Source: Photobacterium iliopiscarium (GTDB lineage: Bacteria > Pseudomonadota > Gammaproteobacteria > Enterobacterales > Vibrionaceae). From it: a stretch of 64,000 nucleotides of DNA. Positions 32,603 to 42,378 of this stretch are shown piece after piece. A model generated the notes under the pieces. That model searched no databases and had not been told where the DNA came from. It worked only from the letters and a program-made list of their open reading frames with translations. Numbering within the stretch: position 1 is the first letter of the stretch; each line of letters opens with the position of its first letter. The stretch lies in contig NZ_PYOO01000005.1 in the NCBI RefSeq assembly GCF_003026395.1, forward strand, positions 62,001 to 126,000, given 5' to 3'. Position numbers and translations under genes: made by a program.

Positions 32603-32996
32603 GATAAATAAATATGATTGCTTAGATTTCACTTATGGGTTGTCAGATAACGATAGTTTAATCCTATTGATTGTATTAATGCCTTTGGTTAAAGAATGTA
32701 AATTTTATCATTTTTAGTGCTTAAAATGTCATCGACCTCAAAATTTTGTGATCGTTTTTCAAGAATAAGTATAAGAGTGTTTTATCTTTTTTAAAAAATC
32801 GATATTGTCATATTGATTTATATATCTTTAGCGCATTCTATGACTAAAGATTAATACTTATTAAATATAAGGTTATTTACATTGGCTAAATAAAAATAGT
32901 CATCTTTTTGTAAGATTTCTTGTGAAGAATAAATATTATTATATACATCAATCGCTGTAAGTATGATTCAAAATGGATATTGAAAAAGGATGTAAT
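32603..32996. other. long leader region of the sigma-factor gene
   Basis: About 390 bases with no gene. AT-rich, with several T-runs; no hairpin stood out. The length suggests an extended promoter or 5' leader for the sigma gene. Confidence 0.35.
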
Positions 32997-33875
32997 ATGG
33001 AAGCCGAAGTAAACCTCAAAACACGCACTTTTGAAACAGACGTCATTCAATTATATCTTCATGATATCTCAATGAAGCCACTTCTCTCAAAAACAGAAGA
33101 AATCCTTTATAGCCGCAAAGCATTAACTGGCGATTTAAGTGCAAAGAATATAATGATTGAGAGTAACTTACGTTTAGTTGTAAATATAGCGAAACGTTAC
33201 CGTGGTAGTTCTATTCAATTTAGCGATCTCATTGATGAAGGAAATATCGGTCTTATTACAGCCGTCGATAAATTTGATCCAGAAAAAGGTTTTCGATTTT
33301 CGACATATGCTACATGGTGGATTAAGCAAACGATAGAGCGTGCTATTCATAATCAAAGTCGTACTATTCGCTTACCCGTTCATGTGTCCAAAGAAATTAA
33401 TACTATTTTACGTACCCACAAACAGTTATTGAAGAGTCAGAATAAAGAACCTAACGATGAAGATATCGCTCAAACATTAAATCGTAACGTTAATGATATT
33501 ACAGCCCTGTTAGCTTACGATGCTCCAGTAATATCTTATGATCAAACAATCAATGATGATGCTAATTCACAATCACTTGCCGCTTTCCTCACTAATGATA
33601 AAGAAATTCAACCTGATGCGCATTTAGATCAAATGGATATTAAAAATATAACCACTTCTGTTTTAAATGCTTTACCTCCTCGTGATAAAGAGATTATTTG
33701 TCGCCGGTTTGGATTATTTGGCTATGAGTCACAAACGCTTCAAGAAGTGGCTGATGAAGTAGGATTAACGCGTGAACGCATTCGTCAGCTGCAAGTTATT
33801 TCATTGAAAAAGCTTCGTAATTACCTTCAACGTGATAATTATGATATCTCGATACTATTTGCTGACACAGCATGA
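32997..33875 (+). CDS. divergent RpoS-like sigma-70 factor (RpoQ-like)
   Basis: 292 residues, RNA polymerase sigma subunit of group 2. Region 1.2/2: DVIQLYLHDISMKPLLSKTEEILYSRKAL, then NLRLVVNIAKRYRGSSIQFSDLIDEGNIGL and FRFSTYATWWIKQTIERAI, the core-binding and -10 recognition helices. Region 4: TLQEVADEVGLTRERIRQLQ, the -35 helix-turn-helix. The order is that of RpoS, but the protein is shorter, lacks the acidic N-terminus and has many substitutions, so it is a paralogue. Vibrionaceae carry such a factor, RpoQ, tied to quorum sensing; the match to RpoQ is inferred. ATG 32997 has AAGGA at 6 nt; ATG 32973 is less likely. Confidence 0.85.
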   Translation: MEAEVNLKTRTFETDVIQLYLHDISMKPLLSKTEEILYSRKALTGDLSAKNIMIESNLRLVVNIAKRYRGSSIQFSDLIDEGNIGLITAVDKFDPEKGFRFSTYATWWIKQTIERAIHNQSRTIRLPVHVSKEINTILRTHKQLLKSQNKEPNDEDIAQTLNRNVNDITALLAYDAPVISYDQTINDDANSQSLAAFLTNDKEIQPDAHLDQMDIKNITTSVLNALPPRDKEIICRRFGLFGYESQTLQEVADEVGLTRERIRQLQVISLKKLRNYLQRDNYDISILFADTA

Positions 33876-33895
33876 TAGATTGTTTACTATTATTT

Positions 33896-33921
33896 AGAAG
33901 AGCACATTAGGTGCTCTTCTA
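33896..33921 (+). terminator. hairpin after the sigma-factor gene
   Basis: AGAAGAGCAC (33896-33905) pairs with GTGCTCTTCT (33911-33920). The tail is not T-rich, so termination may be partial. Confidence 0.6.
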
Positions 33922-33942
33922 TCGTTATAGTTAAGGTTTGTT

Positions 33943-34152
33943 ATGCATTTAAAATCATTAGCGATCACGCCTGAACGATTAAATAATGTATTAACTAAAC
34001 CCGTTATTACTCCAATTGTTTCTTTTTTAAGCCAGGTGTTATCAACAAAACCCGTTTATAAATTGAATGATAATGAAATAGAACAAGCGCTTTTGAAAAA
34101 AACCAAGCCTGAATTAGTTATTGAAAATCATAAATTAGTTTTAGATTGGTAA
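33943..34152 (+). CDS. small protein of unknown function
   Basis: 69 residues. No membrane segment or recognised motif; a Pro/Val-rich N-terminal half (TKPVITPIVSFLSQVL) and a charged C-terminal helix. It lies 67 bases after the sigma gene and could be read through its weak terminator. Confidence 0.5.
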   Translation: MHLKSLAITPERLNNVLTKPVITPIVSFLSQVLSTKPVYKLNDNEIEQALLKKTKPELVIENHKLVLDW

Positions 34153-34171
34153 TCAGTTAATATTTATATAG

Positions 34172-34198
34172 AAAGCTCTTTATCATAAGAGCTTTTTA
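34172..34198. terminator. bidirectional terminator between convergent genes
   Basis: AAAGCTCTT (34172-34180) pairs with AAGAGCTTT (34187-34195), with T-rich flanks on the plus strand. Confidence 0.75.
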
Positions 34199-34501
34199 TT
34201 CATTACTTTTTTCCTGTTTTAAAATACGCTCATTCAAGGTTTCATCTATCATTTTTACAGATCTTTCTGCTTCAAAAGAACGCTTCATGGCTTCTGCTGC
34301 ATAATCTCTTGTCGTTGGGGTTTGGCTGGTAATAATAAGCATTAGTACAAAAATAATTGTCGCAACAGATAAAATAGCAACGGTATATATTCTCCGAGTA
34401 ATACGCGCTTCACTTAGTTTAACTTCTGCTTTTACAGCCCGTAATACATCATAGTTGGTGATGTTTGAACGTATTCTTTGATTTTTATCCATCTTAAACA
34501 T
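34196..34501 (-). CDS. single-pass membrane protein of unknown function
   Basis: 101 residues with one transmembrane helix at about 41-59 (TVAILSVATIIFVLMLIIT), a basic cytoplasmic N-terminal part and a charged helical C-terminus. No family recognised. Confidence 0.55.
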   Translation of the reverse strand: MFKMDKNQRIRSNITNYDVLRAVKAEVKLSEARITRRIYTVAILSVATIIFVLMLIITSQTPTTRDYAAEAMKRSFEAERSVKMIDETLNERILKQEKSNE

Positions 34502-34656
34502 TCAGTTTAATTAATAGCGATCTTATTCTAGCAAGCATTTCTGAATTTAAGCTTACTTAGGTTTAATTTTGTGATGAGTGTTATTTTTTGTTTCAATATA
34601 AAGTTATAGTGCATTAGTTATATTGAAAAGCAGAGTCATAAAAACTCTGCGTTAAA

Positions 34657-35805
34657 TTAAACAATAGTAATTACTGCGATTAAAAATAAAACAGCTAATA
34701 ACCATACTGGACATTGGTATTTTTTGATTAAAATACACCCAATAATAACCAAAACAATGTCACTTATTGATTTTATCGAACTGGTTATCACTGGGTTAAT
34801 AAATGCGCTACCTAACAAACCCACGACACAAGCATTAATTAATAAAATAGCGTGAGTTAAACGGGGATGGCTAAACAATGCCTTCCATGCAGGAATAAAG
34901 GCGAATAAGAGTAAACTACCAGGAAGAAAAACAGCGATGGTTGCAATCACACTCCCCCAAAGAGGCATTGACGGCATTGCTGACGCTCCTAGATAACTCG
35001 CCATCGTAAACATAGGTCCAGGTACTAATTGTGCTGAAGCATAAGCACTTAAAAACGTATTATCGGTTACCATTCCATCAAGCATAGGTTGTAATAACGG
35101 CAATACCACATGCCCACCGCCAAAAACGAAACTACCCGCTTGATAGAAAATACTAAATAATTTTAGCCCATCGTTAGTTGTTGCGATTAAAGGTAATAAT
35201 ATTAATACCCCTAAAAAAACAGCCACTAATCCAATATGAGGTCGAATAGGTTTAATTAAATGTTGATTAAGGACTGGTTGTGTTTTAAATGACCATAAAT
35301 ACCCTGCAATACTCGCAAGAAGGATCGGGAATATTTGCCCAAGTAAACCATGACTCACCATAAGCCATATCATGGTTAATAACGCAGTTACCACTGTTGG
35401 TATTGATGTTAAATTCTTTTTTACCATTCCCCATAGTGCATCAGCAACTACCACCACCGCTAATAATTTTGCAGCCGTAATAATATGTTCAACAATAACA
35501 GAATGACCAAATTTATTATTGGCAATAGCAAGAAAGGTTAATAATGCAAAAGAAGGTAAAGTAAAACCAATAAAGGCAACAATCGCACCTAGATGACCCG
35601 ACTTTTTATAGCCGATATACATTCCAAGTTGACTACTCGCAGGACCGGGTAAAAATTGACATAATGCAATCGCTTGTGTGAAATCTTCATCACTCAACCA
35701 TTTCTTTTTTACGACAAATGTTTGTTGAAAATAACCTATATGCGCAGCTGGACCACCGAAACTACATAGCCCTAACACTAAAAACTGCCAAAAAACCGTT
35801 ATCAT
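34657..35805 (-). CDS. chrA: chromate transporter family (ChrA) protein
   Basis: 382 residues of the CHR family, in the long form with two homologous halves. Each half opens with the family motif: FWQFLVLGLCSFGGPAAHIGYFQQ with QFLPGPASSQLGMYIGY, and FYQAGSFVFGGGHVVLPLLQ with AQLVPGPMFTMASYLG. About ten membrane helices. In characterised members it expels chromate together with sulfate control; here the substrate is by family only. A divergent LysR gene 229 bases away is the likely regulator. Confidence 0.93.
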   Translation of the reverse strand: MITVFWQFLVLGLCSFGGPAAHIGYFQQTFVVKKKWLSDEDFTQAIALCQFLPGPASSQLGMYIGYKKSGHLGAIVAFIGFTLPSFALLTFLAIANNKFGHSVIVEHIITAAKLLAVVVVADALWGMVKKNLTSIPTVVTALLTMIWLMVSHGLLGQIFPILLASIAGYLWSFKTQPVLNQHLIKPIRPHIGLVAVFLGVLILLPLIATTNDGLKLFSIFYQAGSFVFGGGHVVLPLLQPMLDGMVTDNTFLSAYASAQLVPGPMFTMASYLGASAMPSMPLWGSVIATIAVFLPGSLLLFAFIPAWKALFSHPRLTHAILLINACVVGLLGSAFINPVITSSIKSISDIVLVIIGCILIKKYQCPVWLLAVLFLIAVITIV

Positions 35806-36033
35806 TAATCACATCTCCTATAGTGAAGTGATAATTGTAACGATTGCTCCTCTATTATTGAAATCGTTTATACAGATACATATTATTAATAGTATCGATG
35901 TTTAATCGCTTTATTGCACCATATCATTTTAATAATGAACAGAATCCTCTATGATAGAAATCATATACTTCTTATGTAATAACAAGCAAAGTCATATACC
36001 GTTCCCCTACTTTGCTTTTCTCTTCAAGAGTAG

Positions 36034-36966
36034 ATGCTTATGTTAGAAAATCTTCAACAAATGGTCATCTTGGCAGCTATCGGCCATGAGCAAAATTTCA
36101 CTCGAGCAGCAGATAGATTAGGCATCTCTAAATCACAAGTAAGTAAACAAGTACGTTACTTAGAAGAACGCTTAGGTTGTCAATTAGTCCAACGTAGCAC
36201 TCGCACCGTTGCTTTGACTGAAATCGGGCTACAATATGCAGATTATGGTCAACAGCTCGTAGATACGGTCAATGAGGCCGAAGCGATGGTAGCCGGTTAT
36301 CGAAATGAAATTAAAGGTGTACTACGAATTGGTATTGCACAATCATTTGGTAATATTCATATCACATCCGCTTTAGCTGAATTTCAAAAGACTAATCCTG
36401 AATTAGAACTAGAAATTAGCCTCTTTGATCATCGACCTAATTTGCTAGAAGAAGGATTTGATTGCTGGATAGCGATTCATGAACATCCACCTGAAGGTAT
36501 GGTCGCCAGAAAGTTAGCTAATTGTGAGTTTGTTGTAGTGGCATCACCCGATTATATCGCTCAACATGGTCAACCCGAAACGCCGAGCGATTTACGTCGT
36601 CATAATTGCATTACTTACCAAAGCCGCGAACGTAAATATGTTAACTGGGCTTTCTCTCGTGATGGCGTTCAACAATCGATTAGAGTGAGAGGTAATTACC
36701 GTATCGATAATGCACCTGCGGTCTTAGATGCGGCGGTAAGCGGCTTAGGCATCGCGTATTTATCAACGTATTTAATGACTAATGAACTTGAAAACAACAA
36801 ATTAATTCAGTTACTTCCTCAATGGAAAACGACGGTCGATTTACCTATTTATGCCGTTTATCCTCGTCGAAAGTATTTAGCACCTAAAGTCCGCTGCTTT
36901 ATCGATTTTATGGCAGAGCGAATGGCACAAGCACCGTATAAAACACCACGGCCAATACTACCGTAA
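36034..36966 (+). CDS. LysR-family regulator divergent from chrA
   Basis: 310 residues. Winged helix at about 1-62 (NFTRAADRLGISKSQVSKQVRYLEERLGCQLVQRSTRTVALTE), effector domain from about 92 (GVLRIGIAQSFGNIHITSAL). It belongs to the common CrgA/DsdC-like branch. Its position back to back with chrA suggests that it controls it. A strong terminator closes the gene. Confidence 0.88.
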   Translation: MLMLENLQQMVILAAIGHEQNFTRAADRLGISKSQVSKQVRYLEERLGCQLVQRSTRTVALTEIGLQYADYGQQLVDTVNEAEAMVAGYRNEIKGVLRIGIAQSFGNIHITSALAEFQKTNPELELEISLFDHRPNLLEEGFDCWIAIHEHPPEGMVARKLANCEFVVVASPDYIAQHGQPETPSDLRRHNCITYQSRERKYVNWAFSRDGVQQSIRVRGNYRIDNAPAVLDAAVSGLGIAYLSTYLMTNELENNKLIQLLPQWKTTVDLPIYAVYPRRKYLAPKVRCFIDFMAERMAQAPYKTPRPILP

Positions 36967-36991
36967 TATTTTATTAATTCGAAAAGCAATA

Positions 36992-37020
36992 AAAAACGCG
37001 GCCATCATAGCCGCGTTTTT
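36992..37020. terminator. bidirectional intrinsic terminator
   Basis: Perfect 11-bp stem AAAAACGCGGC (36992-37002) / GCCGCGTTTTT (37010-37020) with T-runs on both strands, between the LysR gene and the converging acyltransferase gene. Confidence 0.92.
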
Positions 37021-37038
37021 ATTGTTACATCAATAATA

Positions 37039-38154
37039 CTATTCTATCGCTTGTTTTTTTTGTGCTGGCAAAGCATACATGCGACGTAATATAGTTTGTA
37101 CGCCTTGCGGTTGATCTGCTAGCTTTTGAGAAAATAACTGCTTTTCTGCTGCGGTTACTTGATCAGATTCAATCTCGGCAGCGATGTAATTAGACGGGAA
37201 TAAATGATAATTTTCAGTTATTTGCTTATCAATTATTGCCGCAAGTTCATCGGGGGTTTCTGGTGCATCGGTGATCACATCACCAAAGCTAATATGAATG
37301 CGTCGTTTCTGGCCAACAATGCCTTGAACAATACTTTCAATGTCTTCAAATTCAGATTTTTCATATGTGCCGGTTGTCTCTTTTTGGTAAAGCTCTTGTG
37401 CTTTAGCCAAATCACAAGGATCGTTTTCATATGAGATCGCAACAGGAACAATATTTAAGCCACTCATAAACTCAGCAAAAGGTAATTTCTGCTTACGTCC
37501 TTCCATAAAAAACATTTTTAATATGGCAGGATCAGTTTTATCATTACCGTCTTTTGCTCGGCCTTCTTTTTGTGCTATCCAAATATTATTACCTGTCATT
37601 AAAGAATGAGAAATATAACTAGAAAGTAGACCTAATGACTTCATTAATTCGCGAGGGCCTTTTGATGAACGTTTAACAATGAAACTCTTGTTTAAACGCA
37701 TCAATTCAGTGGCACATGGTTTTTTGAGTAAATTATCACCAATCGCAATACGAACTGTAGTGAAATTATTATTAAATAAACACCAATTCACCATCGCAGG
37801 ATCCATTGCAATATCACGATGATTAGAAACAAATAAGTAGGCTTTATTTGGGTCGAGCTTATCCAAGCCGGTTATAGTTACACCGTCACATGAATGATCT
37901 ATTGTTGCTCGCATATACTTCGCAACATAATCTTGTACGTCTTTAACACTCGCTACATTTGACCATTTATTAACAAGAAAGCGTTTTATTAATGGAATAA
38001 GTAGCCAACCAAACATACCTGACGCATGAGGAAAGCGGTATTTTAAAATAGCATTGATAAAATCTTTATCATCAATAAGGCGTTTAATAGCCCCTTTAAC
38101 TTCGTTATCGTTGTAAGGGCGGATTTCTTTATAAATATCGTTATCTATACACAC
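37039..38154 (-). CDS. PlsC-like phospholipid acyltransferase family protein
   Basis: 371 residues. The acyltransferase core spans about 85-260: FVSNHRDIAMDPA holds the His-Asp pair, spaced one residue wider than the usual HX4D, FIVKRSSKG is motif II, and IWIAQKEGRAKDGND is motif III (EGxR). It is longer than AGPAT enzymes (about 240) owing to an N-terminal helical stretch and a C-terminal ~100 residues. It probably acylates a lysophospholipid or glycerol-phosphate at the inner membrane; the substrate is unknown. The start is GTG. Confidence 0.8.
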   Translation of the reverse strand: MCIDNDIYKEIRPYNDNEVKGAIKRLIDDKDFINAILKYRFPHASGMFGWLLIPLIKRFLVNKWSNVASVKDVQDYVAKYMRATIDHSCDGVTITGLDKLDPNKAYLFVSNHRDIAMDPAMVNWCLFNNNFTTVRIAIGDNLLKKPCATELMRLNKSFIVKRSSKGPRELMKSLGLLSSYISHSLMTGNNIWIAQKEGRAKDGNDKTDPAILKMFFMEGRKQKLPFAEFMSGLNIVPVAISYENDPCDLAKAQELYQKETTGTYEKSEFEDIESIVQGIVGQKRRIHISFGDVITDAPETPDELAAIIDKQITENYHLFPSNYIAAEIESDQVTAAEKQLFSQKLADQPQGVQTILRRMYALPAQKKQAIE

Positions 38155-38414
38155 AATAAGGCTTCATCTTGAAAAAAATTGGTTATTTTATTGGCAAATA
38201 TTATTTTACCTAATAACCTAAATCAATAAGGAATATGGTTGGAGTTCTAACCACGTCTAGTCGTTGAAATTTCAACCACTATTAATCATAAAAAGTGCGT
38301 TCTAATGCAAAAACGACCAATCATACACTGATTTTGATTATTGTCGCCTATGCAATGTTGACGATGTAGTAAAAACAGCCGAATATGTGCCAGATATCGA
38401 GTTAGAGAGACATT

Positions 38415-39095
38415 ATGAAACAAGCCATTGAGTTTTCTAAAAACGAGCACCCTTTCCTTTTCGTCGGTTCTCGTCGTAAAAGTAACAACGCCTATTTTAT
38501 TGTTGTTACTAGCGGCAGCATATTAATACGCTTAGGTAAACATGAGCATCTCGTGTCCAAAGGGCATGGCTTTTGGGTTCCCTTTGATTGTTTACATGCA
38601 GTCACTATTTTACCGGGTACGCATTTTTTCAAAGTTGCTTTTTCAATCCGTTTACGACAACCACTATGCCGTAACACAGGGTTCTTTGTGGTTACGCCAC
38701 TCATTGATGCTTTGTTAGTTGAACTTGAAAAACAACCCGCTGAAAAACATGATTGGGATGGTGTGGAAGGACGCTTACTTAAAGTTCTCGCAGATCAAGT
38801 ATCAACCCTATCAGCGTCAACACAATCGTTATCTCCTGCTATAAACAAGCAATACCATAGTGCGCTGGCGTTATTGTGTAATGGTAATAAAATCACCGAA
38901 AAATCGGCTATTCAAGCAATAGAGCCCGTATTAGGGATGACATTAAAAGAATTTGAATCCTGCATTATTATGCGTGAAACAGTGAAGTTAATCCGCTCAG
39001 GAAGAAAATTACCGCAAATTGCAACGCAGCTAAAAACATCAGACGTATTACTTGATGCACTTGCTATTGCAATTTTAGGTAAATCCTTCCAATAA
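38415..39095 (+). CDS. AraC-like regulator with degenerate DNA-binding part
   Basis: 226 residues. An N-terminal cupin (about 1-90: VVTSGSILIRLGKHEHLVSKGHGFWVPFDCLHAVTI) resembles the sensor of AraC-type regulators of the LumQ/ToxT sort. The C-terminal half contains LKEFESCIIMRETVKLIRSGRKLPQIATQL, which aligns with the first AraC helix-turn-helix, but the usual second one (GFxxxSxFxRxFKKxxG) is missing. It may bind DNA weakly or act through a partner. Confidence 0.6.
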   Translation: MKQAIEFSKNEHPFLFVGSRRKSNNAYFIVVTSGSILIRLGKHEHLVSKGHGFWVPFDCLHAVTILPGTHFFKVAFSIRLRQPLCRNTGFFVVTPLIDALLVELEKQPAEKHDWDGVEGRLLKVLADQVSTLSASTQSLSPAINKQYHSALALLCNGNKITEKSAIQAIEPVLGMTLKEFESCIIMRETVKLIRSGRKLPQIATQLKTSDVLLDALAIAILGKSFQ

Positions 39096-39116
39096 TAAAA
39101 TCAGCTATTCAAAATA

Positions 39117-39141
39117 ATGCCCATTAACATAATGGGCATTA
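39117..39141. terminator. bidirectional terminator between convergent genes
   Basis: Perfect 11-bp stem AATGCCCATTA (39117-39127) / TAATGGGCATT (39131-39141) with a 3-base loop and T-rich flanks on both strands. Confidence 0.82.
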
Positions 39142-39143
39142 TT

Positions 39144-39695
39144 CTAATTTAACGGTACATGTACCTGTACAGAGATGCCATCATCGACACTGCTCTTAGT
39201 ATGCCAACGATAATCTAATCGTACACGGGTACTATCATCATCAGGATCACCAAATCCGACACTCATTTGTACACCATGATTTAAGACCCATTGTTCAGCC
39301 CCTACAATATCTTCAACGTCTTCATTATCGTATTTTCTTGGTAACCAAAAACCTAAGCCGTAATACATTGAATCATTATGTTCAGTAAAAACGGGATGAT
39401 CAGCAAAATCATCGCTCCACTGATTCCAAAACTCATTAGTGTTATAACGATGATCTTGTTTCCAATCGCTGAAGCGTTGAGCACGCTCATAAGGATTATC
39501 CTTAATGTGCGAAAAAGAAACAGTACTTATATTCTTCGGCAAAAGGCAAGTAGAATCATCAAGCTGAAACAATTGATTGTCTGTTTTTATAGTGCTTCTG
39601 TGCGTCAAATCACAAGGAAAAGCATATGCAGATGATGAATAAATTAAGTTACTCATAATGATAAGTATCAAGGCTTTAATTTTATTCATACGCAA
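39144..39695 (-). CDS. secreted or periplasmic protein of unknown function
   Basis: 183 residues. Signal peptide to about 25 (LIIMSNLIYSSSAYAF). The mature part is Trp/Asp-rich (NEFWNQWSDDFADHPVF) and ends in a beta-pattern (TRVRLDYRWHTKSSVDDGISVQVHVPLN) that could be part of a small barrel or sandwich. No family recognised. Confidence 0.65.
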   Translation of the reverse strand: MRMNKIKALILIIMSNLIYSSSAYAFPCDLTHRSTIKTDNQLFQLDDSTCLLPKNISTVSFSHIKDNPYERAQRFSDWKQDHRYNTNEFWNQWSDDFADHPVFTEHNDSMYYGLGFWLPRKYDNEDVEDIVGAEQWVLNHGVQMSVGFGDPDDDSTRVRLDYRWHTKSSVDDGISVQVHVPLN

Positions 39696-39712
39696 TGTTA
39701 AGTATCCATTTG

Positions 39713-40240
39713 TTATTCAGTAAATTGAAACCGCTCATCGTTCATTAGCATTGTTGTCACTGTAGGTGTCGTGTACTGAGTAATGTCATCATTATGTACT
39801 AATGCTTCACGTATCATTGTACTTCGTATTGGAAGCGTTTCTGGACACGCCATAATCTGCCAGCGTTTAAGAATATAATCTGCTTTATAAAAGCGATGAA
39901 AATTCAGAAAATTATCAGGACCAATAACAAATGTAATATTCGTATCGGGATGCCTTAATTGTAAAGCCTCAAGTACCGCAAATGTTGTGACTGCATTATC
40001 ATCAATAGCAATTTGTTGCTCTAATGTTGATAATTCTAGATTAAGTTGTCCAATATCACCGATAAATGCACGCACAAGATCACATCGAGCTTCATAATCG
40101 AGCATTACTTTTCCCCACGCATGTTGATAGCTTGGAAGTAATAGCACTTTATCAAACTGATTTAGTCGCTCTAATACCGAACGGTGACCTAAACTAGGGG
40201 GGTTAAATGCGCTACCAAAAACTGCCAGTGTTTGTTTCAT
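39713..40240 (-). CDS. NadD-like nicotinate-nucleotide adenylyltransferase
   Basis: 175 residues of the nucleotidyltransferase alpha/beta-phosphodiesterase superfamily. The first motif is FGSAFNPPSLGHRSVLE, the GxFxPxHxGH element in the form SLGH. FVIGPDNFLNFHRFYKADYIL is the nicotinate nucleotide-binding part, and IRSTMIREAL is the ISSTxIR motif. Likely step: nicotinate (or nicotinamide) mononucleotide plus ATP to the dinucleotide. NadE lies divergently 263 bases away, which supports an NAD role. It is shorter than E. coli NadD (213) and may be a second paralogue. Confidence 0.75.
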   Translation of the reverse strand: MKQTLAVFGSAFNPPSLGHRSVLERLNQFDKVLLLPSYQHAWGKVMLDYEARCDLVRAFIGDIGQLNLELSTLEQQIAIDDNAVTTFAVLEALQLRHPDTNITFVIGPDNFLNFHRFYKADYILKRWQIMACPETLPIRSTMIREALVHNDDITQYTTPTVTTMLMNDERFQFTE

Positions 40241-40502
40241 ATCTCAATCAACTAACCTCTTATTTGCAAAACTTACTAAATAAACTTACCAAATCCACTA
40301 AATAGCGAAAAATCACTTCGTATCGTATTGTTCTAACACCAAAATAGCATTATTTAAAATAATTTACGCTTGAGCATTAATCTTTACTTGGTTAGAGTTA
40401 TCGCATGATTTTGATAAAGGTGTAATGGCTGAGTTCTCATTTTTCCATTATGTCGTTTTAAGTGATTAATATTTGGGCAAAAGCCTTAAGGATTCATGAC
40501 CC

Positions 40503-41336
40503 ATGGAACAACTTATCCGTGAACAAATGCGCGTACTACCCACTATCGATATTGCGTTTGAAATTCAACGCCGTGTTGCTTTCATCCAGAAAAAACTTAA
40601 ACAGTCTGGTTGTAAGTCTTTAGTACTCGGTATTAGCGGAGGTGTTGATTCAACAACTTGTGGCCGTTTAGCACAACTTGCTATCAATGAGTTAAATACA
40701 ACAACAAATAATGAGTATCAATTTATTGCTGTTCGTCTTCCTTATGGTGAACAACAAGACGAAGACGAAGCACAACAAGCTCTAAAGTTTATTCAACCAA
40801 GTCAATCTATTAGCGTAAATATCAAAGCAGGTGTTGATGCGTTACATGCAAGTGCTCTATTAGGATTAGACGCTACAAAGTTAATTCCAACCGATGCCGC
40901 TAAAGTCGATTTTGTAAAGGGCAATGTTAAAGCGCGAGCACGAATGATTGCTCAATATGAAATTGCAGGCTTAGTTGGTGGACTTGTTATTGGCACCGAT
41001 CATTCAGCAGAAAATATCACTGGTTTTTACACTAAATTTGGCGATGGTGCTTGTGATTTAGCTCCACTTTTTGGCTTAAATAAACGTCAAATTCGTTCTA
41101 TTGCAGCAACATTAGGTGCTCCAAATCATCTTGTTGCAAAAGTACCTACGGCTGACTTAGAAGAATTAGCACCACAAAAAGCAGATGAAGACGCATTATT
41201 GGTTACTTATGACCAAATTGATGACTTTCTTGAAGGTAAACCCGTTGATGATTTTGTACGCGAACGTCTAGTCAATATTTATCGTGCCACCCAACATAAA
41301 CGTCAACCTATTCCAACTATTTACGATATTGATTAA
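40503..41336 (+). CDS. nadE: ammonia-dependent NAD+ synthetase
   Basis: 277 residues, standard for the NH3-dependent form, with no glutaminase domain. The PP-loop [12 protein letters not shown] binds [21 protein letters not shown] and [33 protein letters not shown] are NadE hallmarks. It makes NAD+ from deamido-NAD+ in the cytoplasm. Divergent from the NadD-like gene. A terminator follows at 41377. Confidence 0.97.
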   Translation: MEQLIREQMRVLPTIDIAFEIQRRVAFIQKKLKQSGCKSLVLGISGGVDSTTCGRLAQLAINELNTTTNNEYQFIAVRLPYGEQQDEDEAQQALKFIQPSQSISVNIKAGVDALHASALLGLDATKLIPTDAAKVDFVKGNVKARARMIAQYEIAGLVGGLVIGTDHSAENITGFYTKFGDGACDLAPLFGLNKRQIRSIAATLGAPNHLVAKVPTADLEELAPQKADEDALLVTYDQIDDFLEGKPVDDFVRERLVNIYRATQHKRQPIPTIYDID

Positions 41337-41376
41337 CACCAATCTATATATTGTGATGAGTTAACACCAAAATAAA

Positions 41377-41406
41377 AGGCCTAACATCATGTTAGGCCTC
41401 TATTTC
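41377..41406. terminator. intrinsic terminator after nadE
   Basis: Perfect 10-bp stem AGGCCTAACA / TGTTAGGCCT with a 3-base loop and a CTATTTC tail, shared with the converging HD-domain gene. Confidence 0.8.
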
Positions 41407-41423
41407 GTCGAACAACAAATAAT

Positions 41424-41951
41424 TTACTCACATAACGCTGTTTCTGGTTGATCAATAATGAGTGCATCTAGCTCTCTCCATAAATCATCACAAAGGCCAG
41501 GACGATATACTGCATCTTTAAATGCCGAATGTTCATGCTGATACATTTTATAATGTCGTGGCGAACTTTTACTGCTTGATCGTACATTAGATAAACGGTC
41601 GCAAACTTTCACAATCAAAGCCAAACGTGCAGCATCTTCTTCGATATTTAACGCAGCTAAACGTTGGTTAATTTCTAATTTTCTTTTAGCACGATCTTCT
41701 AATTTCACATCAGTAACAGAATTAACTGCATCAGCAATAGTAAAACCAAAGAGATCAACTAATTCATTAAAATTAGTATCTGTATCTTCAATAACATCAT
41801 GTAATTGAGCGACAATCATTGCATCAACCCCAAATGGTTGAGCCAGTTTTGCAACAGTATTAAGATGAATGGTATATGGAAAATCGCCATATTTTTGCTC
41901 ACCATGGCGTTCTTTTGCAAATTCTTGTGCTGCTAAATAACGGCTATCCAT
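41424..41951 (-). CDS. HD-domain (p)ppGpp hydrolase-like protein
   Basis: 175 residues comprising only the hydrolase domain of the RelA/SpoT family, like Mesh1-type small alarmone hydrolases. Visible metal and substrate motifs: the early His in RHGEQKYGDFPYTIHLNTVA, QLHDVIEDTDTN (HD with ED) and LIVKVCDRLSNVRSSSK (Asp). No synthetase, TGS or ACT domain. Probably degrades (p)ppGpp or a related nucleotide. A single gene. Confidence 0.82.
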   Translation of the reverse strand: MDSRYLAAQEFAKERHGEQKYGDFPYTIHLNTVAKLAQPFGVDAMIVAQLHDVIEDTDTNFNELVDLFGFTIADAVNSVTDVKLEDRAKRKLEINQRLAALNIEEDAARLALIVKVCDRLSNVRSSSKSSPRHYKMYQHEHSAFKDAVYRPGLCDDLWRELDALIIDQPETALCE

Positions 41952-42047
41952 CTTTATATCCTCAGTACTTTCTTATTCTATTGGATCATTGTAGAAGTAA
42001 TACATTCCTTGTTACTAGTCATTTATTTGGAATAAAATAATTCAAAA

Positions 42048-42073
42048 ATAAAAAAAGAGCCTTTCGGCTCTTT
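42048..42073 (-). terminator. intrinsic terminator of the YoaH-like gene
   Basis: AAAGAGCC (42054-42061) pairs with GGCTCTTT (42066-42073). On the minus strand it runs into TTTTTT. Confidence 0.88.
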
Positions 42074-42108
42074 CTATTAATTACATCGTTAGGAATGATA
42101 ACTCAGCG

Positions 42109-42294
42109 TTATTCTTCTTCATCTGCTGAAAATTCACCGGCAGCTTGACGACGCTTCATATCCGCTTCACGAATCTCATTAGCGACAATCATGATAGCTT
42201 CACCACTGCTAATACCTGTAGCCATAAGATCATGGATACGCTCCGCAGCTACTTGCTGCTCTGAGTGTGTTAATGTCGGCGTGTGATTATACAT
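42109..42294 (-). CDS. YoaH-like UPF0181 family protein
   Basis: 61 residues matching the UPF0181 pattern: [36 protein letters not shown], followed by a short acidic tail. Function unknown. It precedes nnrS in direction of transcription by no shared operon, since a terminator follows it on the left and nnrS lies to its right. Confidence 0.85.
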   Translation of the reverse strand: MYNHTPTLTHSEQQVAAERIHDLMATGISSGEAIMIVANEIREADMKRRQAAGEFSADEEE

Positions 42295-42378
42295 ATCATT
42301 CTTCTTAACTTCGTAAACGGGTAGGTATTCTAGGAGTAAAGTGAAACAATGTCACTGTTTATCCTTACTGAATACAAA

